Positions 8,632 to 16,513 of a DNA stretch of 37,185 bases are shown one piece after another. Where the stretch lies: assembly GCA_020853105.1 (NCBI GenBank), contig JADYZM010000015.1, positions 1 through 37,185 on the forward strand, in the 5' to 3' direction. The notes beneath the pieces were generated by a model. It worked only from the letters and a program-made list of their open reading frames with translations. It ran no database searches and was not told the origin of the DNA. This DNA is from Flavobacteriales bacterium (GTDB lineage: Bacteria; Bacteroidota; Bacteroidia; Flavobacteriales_E; Vicingaceae). The translations under genes and the position numbers were made by a program. How positions within the stretch are numbered: position 1 is the first letter of the stretch; the number at the start of each line of letters is the position of its first letter.

Positions 8632-9288
8632 CTACTTATTTGTTTTAGCATGGTCGGCTAAAAATTGAGCCAGTCCGCTATCGGTTAAAGGATGTTTTAA
8701 TAGCCCTAAAATAGCACTTAATGGTCCTGTCATTACATCAGCTCCGAGCTGGGCACAATGTAAAATATGCATGGTATGACGAACAGATGCTGCTAAAATT
8801 TGTGTTTCAAAGCCATAGTTATCAAAAATCAGTCGTATTTCAGCTATCAGATTTAAACCGTTTGTTGAAATATCATCTAAGCGACCAACAAATGGTGAAA
8901 CATAGGTTGCTCCTGCTTTTGCAGCTAGTAATGCTTGTCCGGCTGAAAAAATTAGTGTACAATTTGTTTTTATACCTTTAGTAGAAAAATATTTTATAGC
9001 CTTTATTCCTTCTTTAGTCATCGGAATTTTAACCACAATTTGAGGGTGAAGGGCAGCTAGATTTTCTCCTTCTTTAATCATTCCTTCATAATCGGTTGCA
9101 ATAACCTCAGCACTCACATCACCATCTACAATGTCACAAATAGTTTTATAGTGTGCCATAATCTTGTTATACCCACTAATTCCTTCTTTTGCCATTAATG
9201 ACGGATTTGTTGTTACTCCATCTAAAATGCCCAAGTCTTGAGCTTCTTTAATTTGTTCGAGATTTGCAGTGTCAATAAAAAATTTCAT
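8632..9288 (-). CDS. tal: Transaldolase, small (TalC/FSA-type) class
   Basis: A 218-residue TIM-barrel enzyme of the pentose phosphate pathway. The N-terminus [16 protein letters not shown] and the motif [14 protein letters not shown] (residues 23-36) are diagnostic of this small class. The Schiff-base lysine is K87 in [10 protein letters not shown]. At the position that separates fructose-6-phosphate aldolase (Tyr) from transaldolase (Phe), this protein has F133 in [11 protein letters not shown], so transaldolase activity is the better call. A complete promoter (TTG-N20-TATTTTTG) lies upstream and overlaps a 10-bp inverted repeat. The YciO gene follows with a 2-bp gap. Confidence 0.93.
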   Translation of the reverse strand: MKFFIDTANLEQIKEAQDLGILDGVTTNPSLMAKEGISGYNKIMAHYKTICDIVDGDVSAEVIATDYEGMIKEGENLAALHPQIVVKIPMTKEGIKAIKYFSTKGIKTNCTLIFSAGQALLAAKAGATYVSPFVGRLDDISTNGLNLIAEIRLIFDNYGFETQILAASVRHTMHILHCAQLGADVMTGPLSAILGLLKHPLTDSGLAQFLADHAKTNK

Positions 9289-9308
9289 ATTTTTTTTTGT
9301 TTATTTTT

Positions 9309-9339
9309 CAAAAATAATCATGCTTTTCTTGATGGTCAA
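9309..9339 (-). promoter_or_regulatory. Promoter of the transaldolase operon
   Basis: On the minus strand TTG (9339-9337), exactly 20 bp of spacer and TATTTTTG (9316-9309) match the Bacteroidota consensus fully. The ATG is 20 bp downstream at 9288. The perfect inverted repeat at 9323-9345 covers the -33 box and most of the spacer. Confidence 0.7.
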
Positions 9340-9345
9340 GAAAAG
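9323..9345. repeat. 10-bp perfect inverted repeat over the transaldolase promoter, candidate operator
   Basis: CTTTTCTTGA (9323-9332), a 3-bp centre and TCAAGAAAAG (9336-9345) form a perfect inverted repeat. Its right arm contains the -33 TTG of the transaldolase promoter and its left arm lies in the spacer, so a bound dimeric repressor would block transcription. The alternative is a weak hairpin ending the upstream gene (stop at 9376), but no T-run follows on the minus strand. An 8-bp palindrome (TTATTTTT-c-AAAAATAA, 9301-9317) lies next to it over the -7 box. Confidence 0.5.
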
Positions 9346-9375
9346 ATTTAAACAGATATAAACAACTTTAGAAGA

Positions 9376-9756
9376 TTATTCTTCAGGAGTATAGCTCAGT
9401 TTAGTTTGAATCAAATCTGTTGATTGATAATTTATTGTAAGGCTTTGAGCGTCAACGGAAACCAATTTTATCCAATTCATTTTGAATACAGATTTTTCTT
9501 TATTGGGGACTAATGAATATTTTCCGGTTTTTTCTATCCAAGTCCCTTCAATAACTAATCCATTAATTAAACCACTGTATTTTTTATCGGAATGAAATTG
9601 AATAAAATCATTAATTTGAGCATCGGTAGGATTGTATTTTTCACCAAATTCTTCTACACCAGATAATTTCCACTTTTTAACAAGTACGCTTGTTTCCTGA
9701 GCAGAAGATAAAAAAGAAGTAAGAAAAAAAATCAAGATTAAAGAAAGTTGTCTCAT
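9376..9756 (-). CDS. Secreted small protein, lipocalin-like fold possible
   Basis: A 126-residue protein with a clear signal peptide (MRQLSLILIFFLTSFLSSAQ). The mature part reads like a small beta-rich domain: VLVKKWKLSGVEEFGEKY at the start, then alternating strands (GTWIEKTGKYSLVPN, SLTINYQSTDLIQTKLSY). The opening W-K-L-x-G-V pattern and the length recall Bacteroidota lipocalin-like small proteins, but I cannot assign a Pfam family with certainty. Function unknown; probably periplasmic. The ATG lies 30 bp past the 3' end of the SRP RNA gene on the same strand, so read-through from the RNA promoter is possible. Confidence 0.72.
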   Translation of the reverse strand: MRQLSLILIFFLTSFLSSAQETSVLVKKWKLSGVEEFGEKYNPTDAQINDFIQFHSDKKYSGLINGLVIEGTWIEKTGKYSLVPNKEKSVFKMNWIKLVSVDAQSLTINYQSTDLIQTKLSYTPEE

Positions 9757-9780
9757 GGTTTAAAATTTAGTTTCAACTTA

Positions 9781-9795
9781 AAAAAAGTGGGCAAG
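9781..9795 (-). terminator. Terminator formed by SRP RNA terminal stem plus T6
   Basis: The 3' strand of the SRP RNA closing helix (9795-9787) is followed directly by TTTTTT (9786-9781) on the minus strand, giving stem plus U-run. It would separate the RNA gene from the small secreted-protein gene downstream, perhaps only partly. Confidence 0.5.
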
Positions 9796-9886
9796 CTACT
9801 CACATCGCACCGCTCAACCACCTATCCTTGCTCCGTTCCCAGCCTGGGGAAGTTCAGCAGGAGCTGGTCGTATAAGACTTGCCCAC
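9787..9886 (-). ncRNA. ffs: Signal recognition particle RNA, small bacterial type
   Basis: The minus strand encodes a closed hairpin of about 100 nt. The ends GTGGGCAAG (9886-9878) and CTTGCCCAC (9795-9787) pair perfectly. The interior carries the SRP signature: CCTGCTGAACTTCCCCAGG, then GGAACGGAGCAAGGATAGG across the apical loop, the site of Ffh binding. GGTTGAGCGGTGCGAT on the 3' side fits other Bacteroidota SRP RNAs as I know them. It is far richer in G+C than its surroundings. Six T follow the terminal helix (9786-9781) and can serve as terminator. With Ffh it targets membrane and secreted proteins to the translocon. Confidence 0.88.
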
Positions 9887-9908
9887 CCCAAAATTAGGAT
9901 TATCTTTG
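9879..9908 (+). promoter_or_regulatory. Promoter of the DUF4199-glycosyltransferase operon
   Basis: TTG at 9879-9881, a 19-bp spacer and TATCTTTG at 9901-9908 match the consensus exactly on the plus strand. The expected start near 9912 gives a leader of about 54 nt to the ATG at 9966. The -33 box lies inside the 5' end of the oppositely transcribed SRP RNA gene, and the SRP -7 box sits in the spacer, so the two promoters overlap. Confidence 0.7.
9889..9896 (-). promoter_or_regulatory. ffs: -7 promoter element of the SRP RNA gene
   Basis: TAATTTTG on the minus strand is a perfect TAnnTTTG match. It ends 2 bp before the predicted RNA 5' end at 9886, the expected distance to the transcription start. 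No -33 TTG is visible at normal spacing. Confidence 0.6.
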
Positions 9909-9965
9909 CAATAAAATGAATATCTATTTTATTTTTTAATAAATAGATTAATTTCGCAACACAAC

Positions 9966-10499
9966 ATGAATATTCAAATGAATAAAAAAATTACACCAAT
10001 AAAATATGGTTTTTTCGGAGCCATCATTGGTACTGTATTTTTCTTTCTTTTGGTTTTGTCCGGAAATAGTCCGTGGGGGAGTTCAAGTTGGATGGGCTGT
10101 TGGATACCTGGAATGTCAGCCTACTTCGCTATAAAAACAATGCAACAACAATCAAAAGAGCCGGAATATTCATTTTCTTCACTTTTCAGAATCGGCATGA
10201 CCGTTCATTTTTTTCAAGCCCTTATTTATGCAATCTTGACCATTTTAATAATTTATCTTTTTTCGATTCAAGTTCTTGAAACATACAAAGCAGAGATGTT
10301 AGCAAATGCTGAACAAATCAAAACCGTTTTTTCCTCTGAAATGTATAATCAACTCCTTGTTGAGCTTAAATATATTACTGTTGCTACTCTTGTTTTTTGG
10401 GATTTTATTTACAAATTGACAGGTGGAATATTAGTTTCATTAATTTTAGCAGGATTTTTAAAAAACTCCAAACCCGTTTTGAGAAAAATAGATGAATAA
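9966..10499 (+). CDS. DUF4199 family membrane protein
   Basis: A 177-residue integral membrane protein with about four hydrophobic segments (near residues 12-32, 38-56, 70-97 and 145-165), typical of DUF4199, a family found almost only in Bacteroidota with no known function. A second in-frame ATG (MNKKITPIKYGFFG) 12 bp downstream would also suit the first helix. Its end overlaps by 8 bp the start of a GT2 glycosyltransferase gene, so the two are translationally coupled. A DUF4199 gene next to a GT2 gene is an arrangement I know from other flavobacteria, which hints at a role with the polyprenyl-sugar glycosyltransferase. Function is otherwise unknown. Confidence 0.85.
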   Translation: MNIQMNKKITPIKYGFFGAIIGTVFFFLLVLSGNSPWGSSSWMGCWIPGMSAYFAIKTMQQQSKEPEYSFSSLFRIGMTVHFFQALIYAILTILIIYLFSIQVLETYKAEMLANAEQIKTVFSSEMYNQLLVELKYITVATLVFWDFIYKLTGGILVSLILAGFLKNSKPVLRKIDE

Positions 10500-11445
10500 T
10501 TTGCCAGAAATATCAATTGTAATACCACTTTACAACGAAGAAGAATCACTGCAAGAGCTTCACGAATGGATTGTTAAAGTAATGAAAGACAATGGATTTA
10601 CTTACGAAGTATTATTTATCGACGACGGAAGCAAAGATTCATCTTGGAAAATTATTGAAGAAATAATAAAAAAAGACTCCTGCATTAGAGGAATAAAATT
10701 CAGAAGAAATTATGGAAAATCTGCCGGGTTAAACATCGGTTTTGACGAAGCAAAAGGAAATGTTATTTTCACGATGGATGCTGACTTACAAGACAGCCCC
10801 GAAGAGATTCCTGAAATGTATAAGATGATTGTTGAAGAAGGTTATGATTTGGTTTCGGGTTGGAAAAAGAAACGCTTCGACCCACTTTCAAAAACAATTC
10901 CTACCAAACTTTTCAACTGGGCAACCCGAAAAATGTCCGGAATAAATAACCTCCACGATTTCAACTGTGGACTAAAAGCCTATAAAAAAGATGTTGTTAA
11001 AACTATTGAAGTTTATGGTGAAATGCACCGATACATTCCTGTTTTAGCAAAATGGGCAGGATTTTCAAAAATAACAGAAAAAGTGGTTCAACACCGAGAA
11101 AGAAAATATGGCGTTACTAAATTTGGATTAGAACGATTCATTAATGGTTTTTTGGATTTATTATCAATAACTTTCATAGCAAAATTTGGAAAGCGTCCGA
11201 TGCACTTGTTTGGCACTCTTGGAACCGTCATGTTTTTTATTGGATTTCTCATTTCACTGTGGCTGGGAGTTAATAAACTTTGGATAGATCAGTCGGCACG
11301 GTTAATTGCTGATAGAGCCGAATTTTATTTAGCTCTAACCTCCATGATACTTGGTTCGTTGTTGTTTGTTTCAGGATTTTTAGGCGAATTGATTTCAAGA
11401 AACTCGCCTACTCGAAACACCTATCATATAGAGAAGAAAATTTAA
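10492..11445 (+). CDS. Family 2 glycosyltransferase, DPM1/GtrB-like
   Basis: A 317-residue inner-membrane enzyme with a cytoplasmic GT2 catalytic domain and two C-terminal helices (about 235-260 and 275-300). Motifs in order: ISIVIPLYNEEESL (residues 7-20), VLFIDDGSKDSSW (nucleotide-sugar site), FTMDADLQDSPEEIPEM (DxD-like metal site), and the late RKYGVTKFGLERF block. This pattern is that of enzymes that move a sugar from a nucleotide donor to polyprenyl phosphate, such as GtrB or ArnC. The precise sugar cannot be read from sequence. It overlaps the DUF4199 gene by 8 bp and precedes a GT4 gene by 10 bp, all under the promoter at 9879-9908. Confidence 0.9.
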   Translation: MNNLPEISIVIPLYNEEESLQELHEWIVKVMKDNGFTYEVLFIDDGSKDSSWKIIEEIIKKDSCIRGIKFRRNYGKSAGLNIGFDEAKGNVIFTMDADLQDSPEEIPEMYKMIVEEGYDLVSGWKKKRFDPLSKTIPTKLFNWATRKMSGINNLHDFNCGLKAYKKDVVKTIEVYGEMHRYIPVLAKWAGFSKITEKVVQHRERKYGVTKFGLERFINGFLDLLSITFIAKFGKRPMHLFGTLGTVMFFIGFLISLWLGVNKLWIDQSARLIADRAEFYLALTSMILGSLLFVSGFLGELISRNSPTRNTYHIEKKI

Positions 11446-11455
11446 ACCTCATTAA

Positions 11456-12595
11456 ATGAAAATCATTATTGTAGGTCCTGCACACCCTTTTCGCGGTGGA
11501 ATTGCTATGTTTAATGAACAGTTGGCTACTGCATTCCAAACCCAAGGAGCACAAGTTGAAATTGTTACATTCACCCTACAATATCCATCATTTTTATTCC
11601 CCGGAAAAACACAATTTTCTGAAGAAAATCCACCTAATAATTTAACCGTTACTGCTGCAATCAACTCAATAAACCCCTTGAATTGGATAAAGGTTGGTAA
11701 AATTCTGAAGAACAAACAAGCAGATTTATTGATTTTTAGTTATTGGATGCCTTTCATGTCGCCTTGCTTCAGCACGATTTCTTATTTTACAAAAAAAAAC
11801 AAATGCACCACTACTATTGGCTTGATTCATAATATTATTCCACACGAAAAGCGTTTTGGGGATAAAAAACTTTCCAGTTTATTTGTAAATCAAATGGATG
11901 GATTTGTTACAATGTCACAAAGTGTAGCTGATGATTTATCTACTTTTACTCAAAAACCGATTATTTTAACACCCCATCCGCTTTATAACAATTTTGGTAA
12001 CGGCAAATCCAAAAGGGAAGCTAGAAAAAATTTAGGCTTGTTAGATTCCGACAAAATACTCTTGTTTTTCGGTATTATCAGAAAATACAAGGGGCTGGAT
12101 ATTTTGCTCAAAGCAATAGCTAATAATCATGTTAAAAAACTTGATGTTAAATTGATTGTTGCAGGTGAATTTTATGAAGACGAAGCAGAATACAGAAAAA
12201 TAATACATGAAAATAGCCTTGAAACACAGGTTATTCTGGTTAACTCCTTTATACCGAACAATCAAGTTTCAAATTATTTTTGTGCTGCAGACTTGGTTGT
12301 TTTACCCTATAGAAATGCTACACAAAGCGGTGTTACCCAAATTGCTTACCATTTTGAAAAACCAATGTTAATTACCAACGTTGGAGGTCTTCAAGAAATT
12401 GTAACAAACAAATTTTCTGGACTAGTGGTTAATCCAAACCCCACAGAAATTACAGATTCAATAGTGGATTTTTATGAGTTCAACTTAGAGCAAAAGCTAA
12501 TTCAAGGCGTAAAAACCGAAAAACAAAAATATTCATGGGAAACAATGGTTGATAAATTTCAACAATTATTCAACAAAATAAATGAGGTACAATAA
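11456..12595 (+). CDS. Family 4 glycosyltransferase
   Basis: A 379-residue GT-B fold glycosyltransferase. The start MKIIIVGPAHPFRGGIAMF is the usual first Rossmann strand and glycine loop of Bacteroidota GT4 enzymes. The donor-binding half has ILLFFGIIRKYKGLDILLKA, then VVLPYRNATQSGVTQIAYHF and ITNVGGLQEIV with the conserved glutamate near the donor. No signal peptide or membrane helix is seen, so it is cytosolic. Sugar and acceptor are unknown; a surface polysaccharide or glycolipid is likely given the GT2 neighbour 10 bp upstream. It appears to be the last gene of this operon, since a new promoter follows at its stop codon. Confidence 0.88.
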   Translation: MKIIIVGPAHPFRGGIAMFNEQLATAFQTQGAQVEIVTFTLQYPSFLFPGKTQFSEENPPNNLTVTAAINSINPLNWIKVGKILKNKQADLLIFSYWMPFMSPCFSTISYFTKKNKCTTTIGLIHNIIPHEKRFGDKKLSSLFVNQMDGFVTMSQSVADDLSTFTQKPIILTPHPLYNNFGNGKSKREARKNLGLLDSDKILLFFGIIRKYKGLDILLKAIANNHVKKLDVKLIVAGEFYEDEAEYRKIIHENSLETQVILVNSFIPNNQVSNYFCAADLVVLPYRNATQSGVTQIAYHFEKPMLITNVGGLQEIVTNKFSGLVVNPNPTEITDSIVDFYEFNLEQKLIQGVKTEKQKYSWETMVDKFQQLFNKINEVQ

Positions 12596-12628
12596 TTGCA
12601 ACTCAACCTCAGTTAATCATTAAATTTG
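12596..12628 (+). promoter_or_regulatory. Promoter of the MORN-mnmA operon
   Basis: TTG at 12596-12598 directly follows the stop of the GT4 gene. After 22 bp comes TAAATTTG (12621-12628), a perfect -7 box. The next ATG is 18 bp on, so the leader is short. The spacer is slightly longer than usual. Confidence 0.55.
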
Positions 12629-12646
12629 TAACCGATAATTAGACAG

Positions 12647-13402
12647 ATGAAACTTAGCATTTTAATTACTTTATTTTTTTCATTCACCTCAGTTCTCTTT
12701 GGGCAAGACACTAATTATACCGACAGCAAAGGTATGAAGCAAGGTTTTTGGATAAAAAAATTCGAAAACGGGAACACTCGCTATACTGGGCAATTTAAAG
12801 ACAATAAGCCGTATGGAACCTTTATTTATTATTACGAGAATGGAAAAACCAGTTCAATAATGAACTACGATGGAAATACTGCAAGAACAACTGTATTTTA
12901 TGAAGAAGGAAAAATAAAAGCCAAAGGAAATTATAAAAACCAACAAAAAGACAGCATCTGGAATTACTACAGCCTTGCAGACTTTAAAATTTCTGAAGAA
13001 CTCTATGTAAACGGCAAAAAACAAGGAACAGTAAAAAATTTCTTTCAAGATGGAAAAATAGCCGAACAGAAAGAATTTGTAAATGATATTGAAGAAGGAG
13101 ATTGGAAACAATTTTACGAAAACGGTCAACTACGAATGGTTTCAACGTACACAAAGGGTAGCTTAGAAGGAAAATCCTATTACTACGACAGAACAGGAAA
13201 AAAAATGATTGAAGGGAATTTTTATCACGATGTAAGACACGGTGCATGGCTATATTTTGATGAAAAAGGTGAAATAACCAAAAAAGAAATCTTCATAAAT
13301 GGTACTTTACAAGGAGAACCCAATTTGATAAAAGAAGACCAAGAAATCAGAGAAAGTCAAGATCAACTTGAGTTTGAAGATATGCTTCCGCCCCGAAACT
13401 AA
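12647..13402 (+). CDS. Secreted MORN-2/YwqK-type repeat protein
   Basis: A 251-residue protein with a signal peptide (MKLSILITLFFSFTSVLFGQ) and about seven tandem repeats of some 23 residues over positions 25-225, with the pattern (Y/F)-x-(E/D)-N-G-x-x-x-x-x-x-Y-x-x-G-x-x-x-G-x-W. Examples are YYYENGKTSSIMNYDG, FYENGQLRMVSTYTKG and YYDRTGKKMIEGNFYHD. Such MORN-2 proteins are sometimes labelled YwqK antitoxins, but no toxin gene is near and the export signal argues against that role. A short acidic tail ends the protein. It lies 3 bp before mnmA, so the two are co-transcribed with no obvious functional link. It is a distant relative of the MORN protein at 4494-5627. Confidence 0.85.
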   Translation: MKLSILITLFFSFTSVLFGQDTNYTDSKGMKQGFWIKKFENGNTRYTGQFKDNKPYGTFIYYYENGKTSSIMNYDGNTARTTVFYEEGKIKAKGNYKNQQKDSIWNYYSLADFKISEELYVNGKKQGTVKNFFQDGKIAEQKEFVNDIEEGDWKQFYENGQLRMVSTYTKGSLEGKSYYYDRTGKKMIEGNFYHDVRHGAWLYFDEKGEITKKEIFINGTLQGEPNLIKEDQEIRESQDQLEFEDMLPPRN

Positions 13403-13405
13403 AAA

Positions 13406-14506
13406 ATGAAATCAAAAGAGAAAATATTGGTAGCCATGAGTGGTGGAATCGACAGTTCTGTTGCTGCCATGCTTCTCCATGAAGAAGGTTATGAAGTAAT
13501 TGGAGTTACTATGAAAACTTGGGATTACTCAACATCAGGCGGCGTAAGAAAAACAACAGGCTGTTGTAGTCTTGATGACATTAACGATGCTCGAGAACTA
13601 GCGGTAAAAATGGGGTTTCATCATTTTATCCTCGATATAAGAAATGAATTTGGCGATTATATCATTGATAACTTTGTAGATGAATACATTGCAGGGCGAA
13701 CACCAAACCCATGTGTACTGTGTAACACACATATAAAATGGGAAGCACTGTTAAAAAGAGCTGACCAATTGGGTTGCAAGTATATAGCCACAGGTCATTA
13801 CGCACAAGTTCGATTTGAAAATGACAGATATATTATTTCAAAAGGAAAAGATACCAACAAAGACCAATCCTATGTTTTGTGGGGACTGACTCAAGAGAGT
13901 TTATCCAGAACAAAATTTCCACTTGGAGGTTTTGAAAAAAAAGAAATCCGACAAATGGCTTTTGACAGAGGGTTTCATGAATTGGCAAAAAAATCTGAAA
14001 GCTATGAAATTTGCTTTGTACCAGATAATGATTATAGGGGGTTTCTGAAAAGGAAAGTTGCCGGATTGGAAGAAAAAGTTGCTGGAGGAAATTTTATTGA
14101 TACCAAGGGAAACATATTAGGAAAACACGAAGGATATCCGTTTTACACCATTGGTCAACGTAAAGGGCTTGGTTTAGCCTTTGGCGACCCCCGTTTTGTA
14201 GTTAAAATTATTGCAGACACCAATGAAGTTGTGCTTGGCACGAAAGAAGATTTGAATTGTAAAACAGTTTATGTGAACAAACCAAACCTTTTAAAATATC
14301 CAGTAATAAAAGGTGAAATTGAAGCTGTTTCAAAAATCAGATACAAAGATAAAGGAGCAAACAGTTTACTTTCAACATTGGAAGATGGCAGAATTAAAAT
14401 TGAATTTCTTGAAGAGGTTCAAGGTGTTGCTCCGGGACAATCAGCAGTGTTTTATGAAGGAAACGATTTAATTGGTGGTGGATTTATTGATTCATCAAAT
14501 TCATAA
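13406..14506 (+). CDS. mnmA: tRNA-specific 2-thiouridylase MnmA
   Basis: A 366-residue cytoplasmic enzyme that adds the 2-thio group to the wobble uridine of tRNAs for Lys, Glu and Gln, using ATP and sulfur relayed by persulfide carriers. The PP-loop AMSGGIDSSVAAMLL starts at residue 10. The catalytic cysteines are present: C106 in NPCVLCNTHIKW and C203 in SYEICFVPDNDYRGF, equivalent to Cys102 and Cys199 of the E. coli enzyme. TGHYAQ (129-134) and YTIGQRKGLG are the usual tRNA- and nucleotide-contact blocks. The ATG lies 3 bp after the MORN gene stop. Length and motifs are complete. Confidence 0.97.
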   Translation: MKSKEKILVAMSGGIDSSVAAMLLHEEGYEVIGVTMKTWDYSTSGGVRKTTGCCSLDDINDARELAVKMGFHHFILDIRNEFGDYIIDNFVDEYIAGRTPNPCVLCNTHIKWEALLKRADQLGCKYIATGHYAQVRFENDRYIISKGKDTNKDQSYVLWGLTQESLSRTKFPLGGFEKKEIRQMAFDRGFHELAKKSESYEICFVPDNDYRGFLKRKVAGLEEKVAGGNFIDTKGNILGKHEGYPFYTIGQRKGLGLAFGDPRFVVKIIADTNEVVLGTKEDLNCKTVYVNKPNLLKYPVIKGEIEAVSKIRYKDKGANSLLSTLEDGRIKIEFLEEVQGVAPGQSAVFYEGNDLIGGGFIDSSNS

Positions 14507-14524
14507 AATACTTACCTTTATGGT

Positions 14525-15229
14525 ATGAAAAAAGCAATTTATCTACTTTTTATAACTGTTATTCTTTTTTTATTTTCCTGCAGAAAAGAAGAAGAAAAAG
14601 CTCCTGAAACAAAGATAGGATACAATTATGCAGGGTTATACGAAAGAAAATTTGTTATTTATGATGTTGATTCTACTTTTTATAATGTCCCTTTCAATAT
14701 TATCCAACACCACCGCTTTGAGTTAAAAGAATGGATAGAATCCAAATACACAGATGCAGAAGGACACGACGCTTTTAGAATTGTTCGGTATAAAAAAGAC
14801 ACAACAATTTCTACAAACTGGATACATCAGGTGGTTTGGAATGCAACCATTAACAAATTGAATTATCAAAAAGTGGAAGATAACATCCGCTATGTAAAAC
14901 TTATATTTCCTATAAAAGAAGATAAAACCTGGAACGGTAATTCCATGAATACACTCACCGAATGGATTTATGAGTACGAATCTATTAATACTCCTGAAAC
15001 TATTGGAGGAAAATCGTTTGATTCAGTTACAACAGTTACCCAGTTTGACGATGAAAATATAAATCTGATTCAACGCCAGTTTTACCAAGAAAAATTTGCT
15101 GTAAATGTGGGGCTGGTTTACAAAAGAATAATTGATATCGACAAAAAATACAACAACGGAACCGGTTTATTTGAAAACAGCGAAGGTGTAGATATCACCT
15201 ACACCTTCAAATCAACCGGTTATGAATAA
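14525..15229 (+). CDS. Lipoprotein of unknown function
   Basis: A 234-residue lipoprotein. The signal sequence ends in the lipobox FLFSC (Cys near residue 19), and the charged RKEEEKAPE after the cysteine fits surface or outer-membrane lipoproteins. The body is rich in aromatic and charged residues (YERKFVIYDVDSTFYN, HRFELKEWIESKYTD) and looks beta-rich. I recognise no family beyond similarity in style to Bacteroidota lipoproteins of unknown function. A -7-like TACCTTTA (14513-14520) ends 4 bp before the ATG, so it may have its own leaderless message, or it may be read with mnmA 18 bp upstream. It converges with the T9SS protein gene 5 bp beyond its stop. Confidence 0.82.
   Translation: MKKAIYLLFITVILFLFSCRKEEEKAPETKIGYNYAGLYERKFVIYDVDSTFYNVPFNIIQHHRFELKEWIESKYTDAEGHDAFRIVRYKKDTTISTNWIHQVVWNATINKLNYQKVEDNIRYVKLIFPIKEDKTWNGNSMNTLTEWIYEYESINTPETIGGKSFDSVTTVTQFDDENINLIQRQFYQEKFAVNVGLVYKRIIDIDKKYNNGTGLFENSEGVDITYTFKSTGYE
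15182..15208. repeat. 10-bp inverted repeat inside the lipoprotein gene 3' end
   Basis: GAAGGTGTAG (15182-15191), a 7-bp loop and CTACACCTTC (15199-15208) can form a stable hairpin within the last coding segment. A run of seven T (15230-15236) follows 21 bp later, across the junction of the convergent genes. The gap is too long for a classical intrinsic terminator, but the hairpin could slow polymerase or protect the mRNA end. Confidence 0.35.
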
Positions 15230-15234
15230 TTTTT

Positions 15235-16494
15235 TTATCTTCTGAATAATTTGGTTGTATAAACCTGACTTTGTCCCACAATTGATAAAACATAAATCCC
15301 AGCACTCAAATCAATATTTGATATTTTTACAGCATTCAATCCTTTTGTTGCAAATTCGCTTTTTTCAGTAATCAATCTGCCTTTGTAGTCATACAATACA
15401 ACATTAAATTTATCGTCTTCATCTGTTTTAATTATGAAACTTAACTCGTTTGAAGTTAACACAGGAACAAGAACATCAAACCCTTTGGTAGAGCAGTTTG
15501 AAGAAATGATGTTGTGGTAATTAACTGTTCCATCAAAATCAACTTGTTTCAATCGATAATACACCAATTTGTTTTCAGAAGCAACAGTCGTTTGATAGTT
15601 ATTTGTTGTGTTGCTGTTTCCGTTACCATTAATTCTTGAAACTTCAAAAAATACGTAGCCGTCAAAACTTTTTTCCAGCACAAAAAAATCGTTGTTGATT
15701 TCGGTTTGTGTTGTCCATTTGATTAGTGTAGTACCATTGTTACATTCTGCTCTAAAGTCAGTTAACTTAACAGGCAATGGGTCGTTTACATCAGATAAAG
15801 TCCATGCTGTATAGAAATCTGCAAGAGCTATAGCTGGTGTTGTTACTGTATTTGCCACTGTATTCACCACTCCAATAGGCAACATATCTCCCCATGTATT
15901 TCCTCCATCATTGAATCGTTGTGCTCCTAAATTGGCTTCCGGTAATGTGTTTCCGACAGCAGAATGTTCATTATCGTTATAACTGAAAACCATTGATGAT
16001 GGGGTTGGCTTTGTTGTATAGCCTTGAGCATTTATCACCCAAAAACGGTCAATTGCGTAATCTGAGTGGTTTACAGCATTTGGAGCGTTTAGTTGCCCCA
16101 TGTGAGTAACCATGCTTGGCATGTAGGTGGCATTGTCCCATGTTGGTCCATCATAGGTCGAAAAATCTATATGAGGAGTGGCTCCGCTCATACCGGCAAC
16201 TCCAATAGTTAACGTATAAGGTATTTTTGTTCCTCCTTCGCCAATGTTGTCAGCAAAAGGAATTGTGTATGTGCCAACTCCAATGCCTCTCCAACGAACT
16301 CGGTTTCCTTCGGCTTCAGATTTTATTTTACCGCCGGTTCCTGTCAAGGTTATAGCGTTGGGGTTTGAATTATCCAGTACCACAAACGCATTGTTATCAA
16401 TTACCACATAAGCATCGTTATTCAAAACCAAACGAGATTGGGAGAAGGCTATACCAAAAGAGAAAGAAAATAAAATTGTTATGAAAGATTTCAT
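15235..16494 (-). CDS. Secreted protein with T9SS type A sorting domain
   Basis: A 419-residue exported protein. It has a signal peptide (MKSFITILFSFSFGIAFSQ) and an unassigned beta-rich region (about 20-245). A fibronectin III-like linker starts LPVKLTDFRAECNN and runs TLIKWTTQTEINNDFFVLE. The last 75 residues are a type A T9SS C-terminal domain, with the pattern VVLYDYKGRLITE, LSAGIYVLSIVG and a final KLFRR. Such domains are recognised by the T9SS translocon, whose SprA is encoded at 24806-32155, then removed as the protein is anchored or released. It begins 19 bp after the stop of the S74-chaperone protein and is probably co-expressed with it. The mature function is unknown. Confidence 0.88.
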   Translation of the reverse strand: MKSFITILFSFSFGIAFSQSRLVLNNDAYVVIDNNAFVVLDNSNPNAITLTGTGGKIKSEAEGNRVRWRGIGVGTYTIPFADNIGEGGTKIPYTLTIGVAGMSGATPHIDFSTYDGPTWDNATYMPSMVTHMGQLNAPNAVNHSDYAIDRFWVINAQGYTTKPTPSSMVFSYNDNEHSAVGNTLPEANLGAQRFNDGGNTWGDMLPIGVVNTVANTVTTPAIALADFYTAWTLSDVNDPLPVKLTDFRAECNNGTTLIKWTTQTEINNDFFVLEKSFDGYVFFEVSRINGNGNSNTTNNYQTTVASENKLVYYRLKQVDFDGTVNYHNIISSNCSTKGFDVLVPVLTSNELSFIIKTDEDDKFNVVLYDYKGRLITEKSEFATKGLNAVKISNIDLSAGIYVLSIVGQSQVYTTKLFRR

Positions 16495-16513
16495 AGTTTA
16501 TACTTTTTAATTT

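Noticed and set aside
12647..13402. YwqK-type antitoxin of a toxin-antitoxin pair
   Set aside because: The protein has a signal peptide and neighbours are a glycosyltransferase and mnmA; no toxin-like gene is present.
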